Shown: positions 12,201 to 23,516 of the stretch, piece after piece
Numbering within the stretch: the first letter of the stretch is position 1
How the letters are laid out: each line of letters opens with the position of its first letter
NCBI RefSeq assembly: GCF_037038585.1
Contig: NC_092526.1
Location: 7,216,001 to 7,280,000 of the forward strand
Direction: 5' to 3'
Source of the DNA: Patagioenas fasciata
Taxonomy: Eukaryota > Chordata > Aves > Columbiformes > Columbidae
DNA: 64,000 nt
Program-made: the position numbers and the translations under genes
Notes under the pieces: generated by a model
Databases searched by the model: none
The model's input: the letters and a program-made list of their open reading frames with translations, nothing else
Told to the model about the DNA's origin: nothing

Positions 12201-13677
12201 CTGGGTATTTTGCAGCAGCCAGCCGTGTGCCTGAAAGCCAAATGCCCCATTTCTTATTCTACAATTTAGAACGAGCCAGTGAATGCTGCAGGATCATGAT
12301 TAAACTTTTAAATGTCACATCTACTAAACAGCAATATCAGTCAGTCATTGAGACAATGTTAGATGAACTGAACTCACATCAGTGAATGAATTATACAACT
12401 CTTTTCCCATAATTTGTTTCAATAGGATATGTGCACCTCATAGTCACAGTCCATCACTGTGTTCCTCATTTAAGGAGTGTGAAAAATAAACAGTTTTTAT
12501 TCAGTCCCACTTCAGGAAAAAAGAAATTACATATATTTTACACACTGAACAGCACAAGGTATTATCTCTATACACATCAGCTCCTTGGAATTTCAGGCCC
12601 ACAAAAATCAATAACAATGATGTCAGACTGAGTCTTGACCTATTTGCACCACAGGAATTGTCTCCTACAAACTCTATACAAGGTCAGGAAATTATGAGCT
12701 GCTAATTATGAGACAAAGACAAGTGATGCAAGACTATTTTGTTATATCCTAACTTTTTCTTATTATTATTATTTTTTTTACTTCTTTACAAATCTGTTTG
12801 TCTAAGTTAATGCCTTCCTTATCACACAAGACTTGTATTCAGATTTGGGCAGACAAAGCCATAGGATACAGCTCATAACATCTTATCTGCAGTATCGCAG
12901 CATTTGTAAATATCAAAAATCAATCAAAAGAGAAGTCAGCTGTCTTGATGGGCTCAGTCACAGATCAGAGCCTTTGTCTGATCTCTGGAAACAACCACAA
13001 AAATCTGTCTTAGAGCAAGGACAAAAGGCACTGATTAACTTTCTACACGTCTCCATGCCACAGTACACACTCACTCCCATGGTAGAGATGGGCATTTTCT
13101 ACAGCTGTGTTCACTGGCAGTCACCAGTCGTTGAAGCCGAACAATCAGAAATAATTCAGATTCAAAGTATCCTAAATTAACTGCACTGTAACCCATCTCT
13201 GCCTCTCTCTAGCCACTGTTGCTCCTTCTTAGGCAGAGCTGGGGAGCTACAAAACCTTTACCAGGAGAACTTGTCTGTGCTCCCACCACTACAGCCTAAC
13301 TCCAGGTTGCCGACTTGTTTGCCACACCAATGACAAATGAAGTAACATCCCATAGATAAATCAAACCCAACGAAGGCAGGTTCTCCTTATGGAAAGGCTG
13401 TACTCTAAATACCTGCTGGCACATCATTCACAAATAGAAAAAAAAAAAAAAAAATAGAGGTATCTCGAGGCTTTAAGCATCTTTTCCAAAGACTTAAAGG
13501 TTGAATGAGAAAGTGATAAAACACATCAGGAAAGTTCTAGTCAGTAGAAGTAGTACATGTTGTCCTCTGAACCTTTAAGGAGCAAAAATAATATGTGTTA
13601 GTTTTGTCTCAAAACACACCAAATTGTTTTCTTTCTTTTAAATTCATTTGATGACAATAACAAACCTCCAGGGATTA
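12201..13677. other. Non-genic DNA with homopolymer tracts
   Basis: It contains a (TTA)4 plus poly-T stretch at 12760-12779 and an uninterrupted A17 run at 13438-13454. The A17 run could be the tail of a retrotransposed sequence, but I see no retrocopy body next to it. No coding exon is recognised. Confidence 0.45.
13438..13454 (+). repeat. A17 homopolymer
   Basis: Seventeen consecutive A residues follow AAATAG and precede TAGAGG. Such runs are length-unstable and are also left by retrotransposition, but flanking target-site duplications are not evident. Confidence 0.9.
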
Positions 13678-13714
13678 CTCAGAGTAACTGGAGTAACTAG
13701 TTGATCACTCAGGT
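13678..13714 (+). repeat. Exact 37-bp direct repeat, copy 1
   Basis: A 37-bp word, beginning CTCAGAGTAACTGG and ending GATCACTCAGGT, recurs without mismatch at 15689-15725. Inside it GAGTAACT occurs twice in tandem (GAGTAACTG, GAGTAACTA), followed by the palindrome AACTAGTT. Homology stops abruptly on both sides. The length is excessive for an ordinary target-site duplication. Confidence 0.95.
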
Positions 13715-15688
13715 AAAATCCACAAGCCAGTGTATTCAGAGCTACTGCACATCAGAACAGGAACAGAAAAAGTCTCTCCTGGCTTCTTCCAGAAGTCAAA
13801 TTCAGACTTTGATTTGGGGCAGGTGCATTTACATGTCAGGAGCAATTTCTACTTCTATACACAAGATTAGCATCAAGGAAAGCCTTAGAAGTTCAGACAA
13901 AAAGAACCTGCTCAACCTTGAGAGGTAAAGGTCACTGCAACTCTGCTGGACTGCAAAGCTTTCATCTTAGGATAGGGAGGGCCACAAACAGAAGATAGTG
14001 CCAAAATCTGCTCTCAGCCATGAAAAGATTTGAGCAATTCCTTTCACATCTCAGTGTAAAAGCAAAATTTGGAGCAGTGACCTTCAGCCTTCTTGTCCAG
14101 CCACACACCATACACCTCTGCAAAGGTGCCTCCATCAGCAGAGCTCCCTGAGCCTCCTATGGGCTTCATCTTCCCTCCCGCTGCTCCCTAATTGTGTTTT
14201 TAAAGGAAGGGCACCAACAGCTCGGACATTTCTGATTAAAGGCATAAATGCCTTCAAACTGCTGTTAGCTTTGTCTCATCTTTTGTTTTTAAAGCACCAC
14301 ATGAAGGGTTAAAATGCACAGACCTAACTAATAATTGGAGCTACACGAATACATTTCTGTGCCTGTTCCTCAGCAGTAATTTCTGTCTGACTGACAAGGT
14401 CCTTCTCTCTCTGAGTAGCAGGGTCACAGAAGCCATCAGTCAATTACCCTTCCCCTCTCACACGACTGCCTTTTCACCTCGCTGACTGAAAGGACTTAAC
14501 AGTGTTATTCACACTTTCACGAGTGTAAAGCTCTTCATGACTTTTATGGATAAGAGATATTGTCAGATAAAAGCTGGAATCCTCACGATGTACTGCTTTA
14601 TTTTGGCACCCTTGCACTGCTCTGTCATAGCACAGGTGGAGCTACAAAGTCACCAGATGTCCGTTCATTCTTATTTCTTCCTTGGCCTCCTTTATTTCCC
14701 TCTTTTGCAGTGGCCTCGTAGACTTGAGTAATGGAGAGAAGGCAAAAAGCACTCAGCAGGATCTGCCTGCCTGGCTCCATTCTCTTTATTGGAATTACAC
14801 TAGGGATGAATTTAGGCATAGACTCTTTTCATTAGTTGTACAGTAAGTAGAGATGCTAAACCACATTGGTCCAAAGATATTAAATTTAAAAGGCACACCT
14901 CATCACAGTAGTGCTGTACATGGTTATGTTACATCTCTAAAGACTGGAATGGGAAATAAAATAGATGCATGAAGCCAGAGCTCTTAACCAAAGGATAGTG
15001 ATAAGAACTGAGCTATGGGTGGCGGGTACTGAATTATCATCTTTATTCCGATACTGTGCACTTCACTAAGTTTTTCAAAGTTATATCTTCAAAACCAGGT
15101 CAGCCAATAAAATCCTCACTTCTAGTCAGGCTTCCTGTACAGAAGAATGGAGAGAATGGAGATTAGTAGTTAGTTACTGACTGTATTTGATGGTGGAAAG
15201 GAGTTTTGTATTCAGCTCTACTACAAGCGTATCACTGGCAGATCCAAATTGCTCAGAGAAGCGTGACAGTTCTCCTAAGTGTCATGAAAGGAAAACGTCC
15301 GTGACTTGTTCATTTGAGAAGGTAACTCTTGCTGTGCATAATCACCTTCCTCTTTGTTGCACACACGTTGTTCTGGCATCACTGGTCTGAGAGGCAGCCA
15401 ATATTTTGAACTGCTCTATACATATGGTTTCAATGATGTGGAATGGCTATCTCATTTACATGAAGGTCAAAAGCAGAGATATGCAAAGAGTTGCAAATAC
15501 AGAGCCGACTGGGCTGTCTGTTTCTATTTTCTTTGAAAGGCAAGACTCTTTCCAGACAGAAGCAATGCTGAGCACCTACTTGCCCTAGGTGGTATTAACA
15601 GTTTCTTCCGCACTAATAGACTAAGTTTAATCACAGCTGCAGGTCTACTACCATCAGTAGCATTAACCCAACACTGATTTTGACTCTG
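13715..15688. other. DNA between the two 37-bp repeats
   Basis: The 1,974 bp between the repeat copies show no LINE, LTR or transposase frame, no terminal inverted repeats and no poly-A next to either copy. From about 14180 to 14520 it contains mixed sequence rich in TAAT/ATTA words and reads like conserved non-coding DNA, but that cannot be proven by reading. Confidence 0.4.
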
Positions 15689-15725
15689 CTCAGAGTAACT
15701 GGAGTAACTAGTTGATCACTCAGGT
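15689..15725 (+). repeat. Exact 37-bp direct repeat, copy 2
   Basis: It is identical to 13678-13714 in the same orientation. Upstream (GACTCTG) and downstream (TTACAAAGC) flanks are unrelated to those of copy 1. Confidence 0.95.
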
Positions 15726-17222
15726 TTACAAAGCAAGTTATTGTAATATGTCTGTAATAGGGCTAAGAATCGAAATAGCCGGTCATGAAACACATAATAT
15801 CGCAAAGTGTAAAGAAAACAGAGAGACCACTTATACGCACTGATCAAGACATCCTTTGGCCTCATTTTGCCGTGAAGCTGTATTTGACTTCGTATCAGTC
15901 AACATAAAATGTGAGGTTTTTCAGAGATTTCTATGCATGAGCTCCATGAAAAGAGACCAGTAAAAGCAATACGCTGCTCACTCTCCTTAGTCTAAACTTT
16001 GAAAAGCAGTCTAACATAAAGCACACACCCTGACTCAGTCCTCATCAGGAGCTTTTTTTTTGTAATCTATAAACATGTCTATTACCAAAGACATTAGAAA
16101 AAAATTTGAAAATAAATAAATTCATGCATACCAGACTGCTAAGATGTGAGTTCAAACAGCTCTCTTTAAGAGCTGCTAAGAGAAAGCAAAGTCCCATCGT
16201 TGAGTCCATTTTGTTGCTCAAAACCGAAAAGACTAATTTATCCATTTTAAAATCTTCCAATTTACTTTTACATTCATTATTTAAAAAATATAGTGGGCTG
16301 CAGAAGATAGTGAACTCTGGTGGTATCTTGGATAGGGCCCAAAAGAAACTGAAGTGGCACCAAATGTGATATCTGCTGAGATGATTCATAAAGTGATTTT
16401 TCAGAGTAAAATATTTAAAGATATGACAGATCTCTCAGATTCTGTTATGAAGACAGCATATTCCATATGAAGCCTGACTATAAAGCAGATAAGAAGTTAA
16501 AGATTCAGGCTTTCCTGAACAATTAAAAGGTAGGCAGAAAAAGACTATTAACCACAGTTTGATGTTGTGGAGAGGTCGAGCATTATGACTGTGACTGTCA
16601 TGCAGAAGCCTGCAGAGGCTGCAGACAAAGCGAGCAGATTTTAGAGGTTTGCACCGGAGATTTTTAACACCTTTGAGGCTGCTCTGAAGCCAAACAAGTG
16701 CGACACACAACTGTCAGGAGCTCCAAAGAGATGGGCCTTGCCATTTCATGGGCACACATTATCTTGATCACCAAGGCAATAACTACAGTCTGGTAACATT
16801 TATTGCCTTGAACACTACGAATCTTTACCATAAGTAACTTCCTAACCATGTTTCACTGACCTCATTTTCAAAGCTTTTACTTTCACAGGTCACCATAATC
16901 CAATTTATTTTCTTCTCTCCATAAAGGAATATATGTGTATAAAGATGCTCCCAGGTCCTGGAGCACTCCCAAATTGTGCTACATACTCTGCCAACGGCAT
17001 GTCACACTGCCCCTTGAAATAGTGACACAAAGGCAGAGGAGAGGGGAAGAACTAAACCACATCTGCTAAGTACCAGGTGTACAAAAGGATGGGCTCTCTG
17101 GCACTGACCCACAGTACTTGTGTCCAGGTGAACTCCAGCTGACAGTATCAATAAGTCATCAAACCTCAGGATGGGGAAGAGGCCATGGTTATGCTGATGA
17201 ACCCCTTATTGGTTGCATTACT
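15726..17222. other. Non-genic DNA
   Basis: Nothing beyond chance open frames was seen. The region 16045-16389 is open in one frame on each strand (114 and 87 codons), which argues against coding meaning for either. Confidence 0.45.
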
Positions 17223-17264
17223 ATTAAATACATTGCATTTAATTACATTAAATACATTGCATTT
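17223..17264 (+). repeat. 24-bp tandem duplication
   Basis: ATTAAATACATTGCATTT is repeated exactly after a 6-bp AATTAC link, giving 1.75 copies of a 24-bp unit. It is a small local duplication, AT-rich, without coding meaning. Confidence 0.85.
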
Positions 17265-18270
17265 CCATCCTTTACTGTCACTTTTCTCCCCAGCATCACC
17301 ACAAGAGCAGAATGAAAGAGGACAGAGAGTTTTTCTTGTTCTGGCTAAGGAGAAAGTGAGAATATCACTAATCAGAGCCACAAAGATGCTTCAAATTCCT
17401 GCCCAGTATTAGTCAGCCTGCAGACAGTCACATCAGCGAGGTGTGACTCCCTCCACATCGGTAAGAAGCTCATCTCTCAGCAGAAGTAGATTAGCAGGGA
17501 ACTTTGCTACTCCTTGTAAGCCTTGAGAGTTTATGCACATAGCAGGTGACCTATTCCTCATCACAGGCATGCAAATGCCAGACATCAAAGGACACTTCTA
17601 ACTGAATTCTCAGGATAATGAAATTTCACCAGAAAGTGTTTTAACCTTTTTATCCATCTAAGCTAATAGATAGTAATGGCCTTCATTATTGCAACATGAG
17701 AACAGCTCCCCATCTTTTAACATATGAAGGCCTGTCACCACTTTTTGTGAGGTAAGGAGGCACCAACCACCCCCTTGCACAGAGGTGAAGCGCCAGAGAA
17801 ATGCCAACTAAAGAAACTTTTCCGTTTCATGGATGAAACTGCGCTTGATAAGGCCACATCTTTTTCTCCCTAGAGTACAGTTTCACGTGTCCAAGGGGTA
17901 AGGTCCCACCATTTATCTCAGCTGTCACTCCAGCATGTGGCCCCAGCACCATCATCGTTGGTGCAAAACCAGCCGATCTCCCAGCTCTGCCAGCAGCATC
18001 TCAGCTTCATTCCGCTCAGCCCAGGTGCTCAGTCGTTCAATGCACAGGGAGTGAAACGTGCTGCTCCTTCTCAAAACAGACATTTTCTTCCACAGAAATA
18101 AATTTTGGAAACCTAAAGCTGCCATTTCACACAAAACATTGCCTATCTGTTCACCACATACGCAGGAAAGACGCTCGCTCGGGGAGCTGAGAAAAGCCAG
18201 AAGGGCCCATTAGCCCCTTAAAGAAATCCATGGTTCGCATGGTGCTAAAAGTCAGTCGCAGACTGGCAGG
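17265..18270. other. Non-genic DNA upstream of the CR1 copy
   Basis: No recognisable feature was found. The base immediately before the CR1 3' terminus (CAGACTGGCAGG) shows no obvious target-site duplicate on the far side of the element. Confidence 0.45.
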
Positions 18271-18941
18271 ATCACACAGAATGACAGCATGTCAGGGGTT
18301 GGAAGGGACCTCAAAAGTTCATTCAGTCCAATCCCCCGCCGGAGCAGGAACACCCAGCTGAGGTTCCACAGGAAGGTGTCCAGGCGGGTTTGAATGTCTG
18401 CAGAGAAGGAGACTCCACAACCTCCCTGGGCAGCCTGGGCCAGGCTCTGGCACCCTCACTGAGAAGAAGTTTCTTCTCAGATTTAAGTGGACCCTCCTGT
18501 GTTCCAGTTTGCACCCACTGCCCCTTGTCCTGTCACTGGTTGTCACCGAGAAGAGCCTGGCTCCATCCTCCTGACACTCACCCTTTATATATTTACAAAC
18601 ATTAATAAGGTCACCTCTCAGTCTCCTCTTCTCCAAGTTCCAGAGCCCCAGTTCCCTCAGCCTTTCCTCACACGGGAGATGCTCCACTCCCTTCAGCATC
18701 TTGGTTGCCCTGCGCTGGACTCTCTCCAGCAGTTCCCTGTCCTTCTGGAACTGAGGGGCCACAACTGGACACAATATTCCAGGTGTGGTCTCCCCAGGGC
18801 AGAGCAGAGGGGCACGAGAACCTCTCTGACCTACTGACCACTGCCCTTCTAATCCACCCCAGGTATCATTGGCCTTCCTGGTCACAAGGGCCCAGTGCTG
18901 GCTCATGGTCATCCTGCTGCCCACCAGGACCCCCAGGTCCT
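18271..18941 (-). mobile_element. CR1 LINE, 3' part with ORF2 C-terminus
   Basis: Read on the minus strand this is about 670 bp of CR1, from GGACCTGGGGGTCCTGGTGGGCAG to the CACAGAATG-type 3' end at 18271. The ORF2 product is the CR1 endonuclease/reverse transcriptase; only its region after the catalytic domain is present. The minus frame ending at 18319 holds hallmark blocks in order: [45 protein letters not shown] and [10 protein letters not shown]. Two one-base losses break it relative to the family: one near 18755 (after the [12 protein letters not shown] block, at GGGGCCACAACTGG on the plus strand) and one near 18440-18450, after which [11 protein letters not shown] continues in another frame (18323-18514). 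It is dead and 5'-truncated, but it is the best preserved copy in the window. Confidence 0.95.
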
Positions 18942-20122
18942 AAAAAGGGCTTGAACCAAAACTCCAGATCTAAACATTCCCTTTGGCCCGATGAGTCAGT
19001 GACTGGAATTCAAACTAGTGTTCAAATCCAAGTTTACAAGTTTGATAGTTGGTGTAACGAAGCAAATCAGTGCCTCCAACTTGAATTTCCTGAGAGCCCC
19101 AGTCTGAACCTCCCCGCTGTGCTGGGCGGCCCTGGTACAGCACGGATGTTGCAGACATTCATCGATCCCCTTTGTCAGAAAAAGGCAAAAGAATTTTCTG
19201 TAATGCAAGGCAGCACTCAGCAGTCATCTGTTCGCTAGATCTTTTACTTTCAAGAGCAGAAAAATTCACTGGAGTAATTCAAAATTAGGAGAAGTTGTAA
19301 AGGGTCAAGTGAAGAAAGCCCACGCAGTATCACACCTCTAATTTCTTTAGTGAATCACAATGCATAAGGGGATTTCTGTTGTCTTCCAAGTCTGACAGCA
19401 GAGATTGGATTTATGCAAATTATAAGGTTAAAATAATTAGAGATAGGTCAAAGGTATAAATCAAACAACCAAAGCTGACACGTCTAAAATTCTGCATGCC
19501 AAACAATCAAGGTGTTTAAAGGCAAAACATTTACTGGTACTTATTTATATAGAACAAAATTTAAGGAAGGATTTGCTAAACTAACTGGTTGTTGAAATAT
19601 TTTTTTGTCTGTATATTTCACAGGTCTCACAAGGGAAGACAAAGTCCCACTCTCATCTGTATTTCTGCAGCACAATTAACGTTTATGGAGTTGCAGATGA
19701 AAACTTCAGTCCCCTTCCCCATCTTTAATTTAAACAGAGCAAGCAGAAATATTTGGGAACAAAATGCTGCAGCAAGAGTAAAGTTGAAAAATGAACCCTC
19801 AAAAAACTAAAAGTATATGGAATCCATTTATGCATATGCTGTGTTGCTTGCATTTTGTCACCCTGTTGTGGCTGAAATGCTACTGTAGCAGCCCGCGACA
19901 CGTAAAACAACAGTAGGAGTCCAGTCTACAGAGACCACGCCGAAAACCACTCAAGCAATGGATTATCACAGCCCTGCAAAACAGAACATCCATAATCCAG
20001 CAACGCAGCCCCCAAGTGTTGGAGAGGAGGGTGGAAGTAAAGTCCTTATTTAAGCAGGTGGAACAAAAATGACAACTCTTCATTTTTAAAATGACAAGGT
20101 GTGTTTGTTTTCTGTGGAAAAG
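18942..20122. other. Non-genic DNA with a motif cluster
   Basis: Between the two CR1 copies, 19330-19560 looks like regulatory or conserved non-coding DNA (see the separate entry at 19413). No exon was recognised. The 177-codon plus frame reaching 19238 starts inside the CR1 copy and is a chance extension. Confidence 0.45.
19413..19455 (+). promoter_or_regulatory. Octamer plus DR1-like motif cluster
   Basis: A perfect POU octamer ATGCAAAT (19413-19420) lies 24 bp before AGGTCAAAGGT (19445-19455). The latter matches the first half and most of the second half of the DR1 site used by HNF4/RXR-type nuclear receptors. An AATAATTAGAGATA stretch between them adds a homeodomain-type core. These words are short and occur by chance, so activity is only inferred from their spacing. 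Confidence 0.2.
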
Positions 20123-20229
20123 TCACAGAATCCCAGAATCCCAGAATGTCAGGGATTGGAAGGGACCTTGAAAGCTCATCCAGTCCAATCCCCCACTGGA
20201 GCAGGAACACCCAGATGAGGTTACACAAG
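20123..20229 (-). mobile_element. CR1 LINE, 3' end fragment
   Basis: The plus strand reads TCACAGAATCCCAGAATCCCAGAATG, then TCAGGGATTGGAAGGGACCTTGAAAGCTCATCCAGTCCAATCCCCC and ends with CACCCAGATGAGGTTACACAAG. This is the reverse complement of a CR1 3' end of the same kind as the copy at 18271. The terminal microsatellite is expanded as CCCAGAAT-type 9-mers. About 107 bp remain with no ORF2 sequence. Both nearby copies lie in the same orientation but cover the same 3' region, so they are separate insertions or a duplication. Confidence 0.92.
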
Positions 20230-22659
20230 TCACTGTTTCCTGGAAGACAAAAAACCAACCAAACAACTTTTTTGTCTTGAAAATTAAAATAGTTTTGTCC
20301 AAAGCACCCTTGCATCAGAATGTCCCACCCCGAAGCTCTTCAGAATGGATCTGTCCTGCCTCAACGTGGGGATTTCAGAACAAAAGGAGAAGGTCCAAAC
20401 AGCAAGTGTACAGGGCAGGCGAAGCGCTTGAAGAGCCAACATACAAATTCCAGGAAACTTCACAACACAAGACATTTCATGAAGGAAAAAAGCTATTTTG
20501 TAGATAGCTGTAGTAAAAAACCACTCACCGTGGAGTAAACTTGGGGCTAACTTGCGTACATCTGGGTCCCTGGTTTATTTCATAATTGTTTGATCAATGT
20601 CCTACAGACAAAGTGGATGTAAGAAGAGACACACACTACAAGTATGCGTTTGTGTTACCTGAAATTACACACATCGTGATCAATATGAAATAATTAATAT
20701 CCCTCTTGGTTAGTTTATGAGTAGAGATTCATATAACATTTGATATTACATGGTAGAAAACAGATCCCTGCGTGTTTCACGGTGAAATAAATTACCAAAT
20801 ATAACTGTATATTGACTTTTGCTAGTAAACAACTCAATAGACAAATGCATCTTTTACCAGTCTAAGTTTTTGTCCCTGAGTTTATCAGGTGAAGAGAGGA
20901 AGGAAAATAGAGCCTGAATTTACTTTATGACTTTTTTTGCCCATGTTGTGCCTGAAAGATCAATGAGTGACAATGGCCTGCATTTTTCTGCCCTCTCCTT
21001 CTACTTAAAAAGTTATTTGTTTGGATCCATAGTTCATTAAAATGTCCCTGTTTCAAAATCCCTTTAAAATAACATATTACACATATTTACTGCTCCTTGT
21101 ATTAAATTACTTTAAGGTGCTATTCATCTTACAGTTTCCAAATGACCTCCAGTTTCCAGTCTCAGTTGACTTGCCCTATGACTAGAGTCCATTTAATGCA
21201 ATATGCACACATAGCAATTTAGGGAAATTACAGAAAAATTCTTGCTCCACATCAATGCTGGAGCATTGGGAAGGTGATCTGTGTTTATTACAAATATCCT
21301 TTTCTTTCGTTTTCCTGCTATTTGAAGAATTTGGTTAGAACTGAGCCGAGCAAATGGTTCCCAATGAATGATTGACTTGATTAATATAATCGCTTTCTGT
21401 TTGAATTATTTGAAACAATTTGCAATTTTCTCATTAATTATTGGAAATAATTTGCTAAATAATTTCATGATCCACCCGTGTGCATAAGCCAAGCTTTACA
21501 AATACCAGCTTTCTGTTTGGCATTAACAACTCAAAGCACATTCCAGCCTTTTGGGGACATTATTTTATAATTACAGCCATTATTATAAGGAAGCAAAGGT
21601 CCACTTAAAAGCAAATATTTCAAAAACACACAAATTAACTCAGTTCAGAGATTCTTAATTTAGATTTAGTATCAAAATTAAGTATTTAATTTAGACATAC
21701 AAAATTCATGCAATCAAATTTAATTATACCCTGAAAAAATATACACATCATTGATGAGGTAGAGGCACACATGTTTAGAAGAACTATTGTTCCTTTTTCC
21801 AGCTAAAGAAAGGCCGTTGAGAAGAAATATCATATAAGACACTACAGGGATGCCATTCTTAAAATATTAAAGGTACTTTATTTACAACAGCAACATCCTT
21901 CACAGCACTATAATAAAAGCTCTGCGTTTCCATTCTTTACCCTAACTTCAACAATTTTATGTATAGCACTCATTAAAATGTACTGTGGTTTAAAATTTAG
22001 CTTGGAAATGAAACATAAGAGAGAAAAAAGTTGCTGGGTTTTGATTTTGGTTGTTTTTTTTACTTTTCAGGTACTAAAAGGGAGTTATTCAGAAAATATT
22101 TACAGATGTATGGAGACAGCCTGCGCCTCCCTCCTGCAGAGAAAGGCCATTCTTGTTTTCTCGTTTCCTTCAATCAACAGTTGCTCAGTGATCTCCAAAG
22201 CCTGAGCTTTTAAACATATGACTCAAAAGTCATCAGTCTGATGTAAAGTACATCTAAAATACATATAAAATAAGTTTGTGTGGTTTTTTTTTTCACAAAG
22301 AGATTTGAATCCTTGAGGATTTTCAGAACTTGACAGGACAAAATCCTGCACAATCCTTGGTCTGATGTTCGTCCTGCCTGGGGGAGGAGGCCGGACCAGA
22401 TGCTCATCAAAGGTCCCCTGCAAACTGTTTTTCTAAGATGCTGCAAGTTCCCAAACTCCATGGGAAGGATTTGCATTTCGAAAGGGCTCAAGCTTTGATT
22501 CCAAAGGTAAGCTATTATATATAGATGGAGGTAGACAGTATCTCTCTAATGAGAGAACTTAGCTGCCATTTTTCTTCTGCAAAAGTGCCATTTTGGTGGC
22601 AATGCTTCTGGCGCTCCCGTAATAAACTCCTAATAAAGACTTAGTTTTGTTGCTCTGGG

Positions 22660-22679
22660 TTTTGTTTTGTTTTGTTTTT
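22660..22679 (+). repeat. (TTTTG)4 microsatellite
   Basis: Four tandem TTTTG pentamers (the last reading TTTTT) are followed by AACTTAAATAGG. Confidence 0.8.
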
Positions 22680-23480
22680 AACTTAAATAGGCTGTAGAGT
22701 ACAGTTTACACAAGAACTAAAAGCTTTGAGTAGTTTGATTGAAAGAATTAATAACTGTTATTTCCTGAATGGAGACCTTTGATTTTGAATGCTTGTAAAG
22801 CACTTTGCTTTTCTGAGGCACCTAAAATCGAAGACTCTAAAAGCCTTTGCTGACATTTATTTTTCTCTTCAAATACTTCTGTAAGAAGGGTGAGAAGTGA
22901 GGTTAAGAGAGACTCAAAATACACCAGTGAGAGACTCCATGACATTTCCGACCTCGTATTCTCCTGCTCTAGCCACTGGAATTATTCCCACACTCAGGTT
23001 CAACACCTGCACTGGCATGATAAACCTTTGGAGCTATTGCCGTCCATCACGTTAATGACACGCATTTTCAATGGTCCTTTTAACTAAAGCCACCAACACT
23101 ATCAAGGAGCAGTCAGTCTACAGTTGCAACAATTCAGGCAGCTTTATAAGGTCCCTAAATGTATATTTACATGATAAATGGTAATAGACTCGTCACACAC
23201 CCATCACGGGGAAAGAAAAAGCAACAGCACAGACTCAGACTCAGTGCAACCCCATTGTGTTGGGCAGCACTCGTTGCAGACGGGCCATTTTTGCCATTAA
23301 GCCAACCTTGATGCTCGGTCTGTGCCAATAAATCCCATCACTCTTAATGCTGTTGCGCATTAGCATTGCGTCTGAGCCAGCTCTGTCTCCCAGGCACACC
23401 AGATCAGATCGGATCACTCGTAATGTCACTCCACGCTATTGCCGGTTGCCCACAGCTTTGTTGGAGAACTGTCAAGGCTT

Positions 23481-23516
23481 AGATAAAACCCAAACATATT
23501 AATAGATAAGATAAGG
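23481..23516 (+). promoter_or_regulatory. Triple GATA-motif cluster
   Basis: AGATAA occurs at 23481 and then twice in tandem as AGATAAGATAAGG at 23504-23516, giving three GATA-factor consensus words within 36 bp. The flanks include TATTAATAG. Adjacent GATA sites are common in enhancers of blood, endoderm and heart genes; that use here is inference only. Confidence 0.25.

Noticed and set aside
12167-12385. 72-codon open frame with protein-like appearance
   Set aside because: It starts inside an ancient SINE tail and has no homologue that I recognise; AT-rich codons and short length fit chance.
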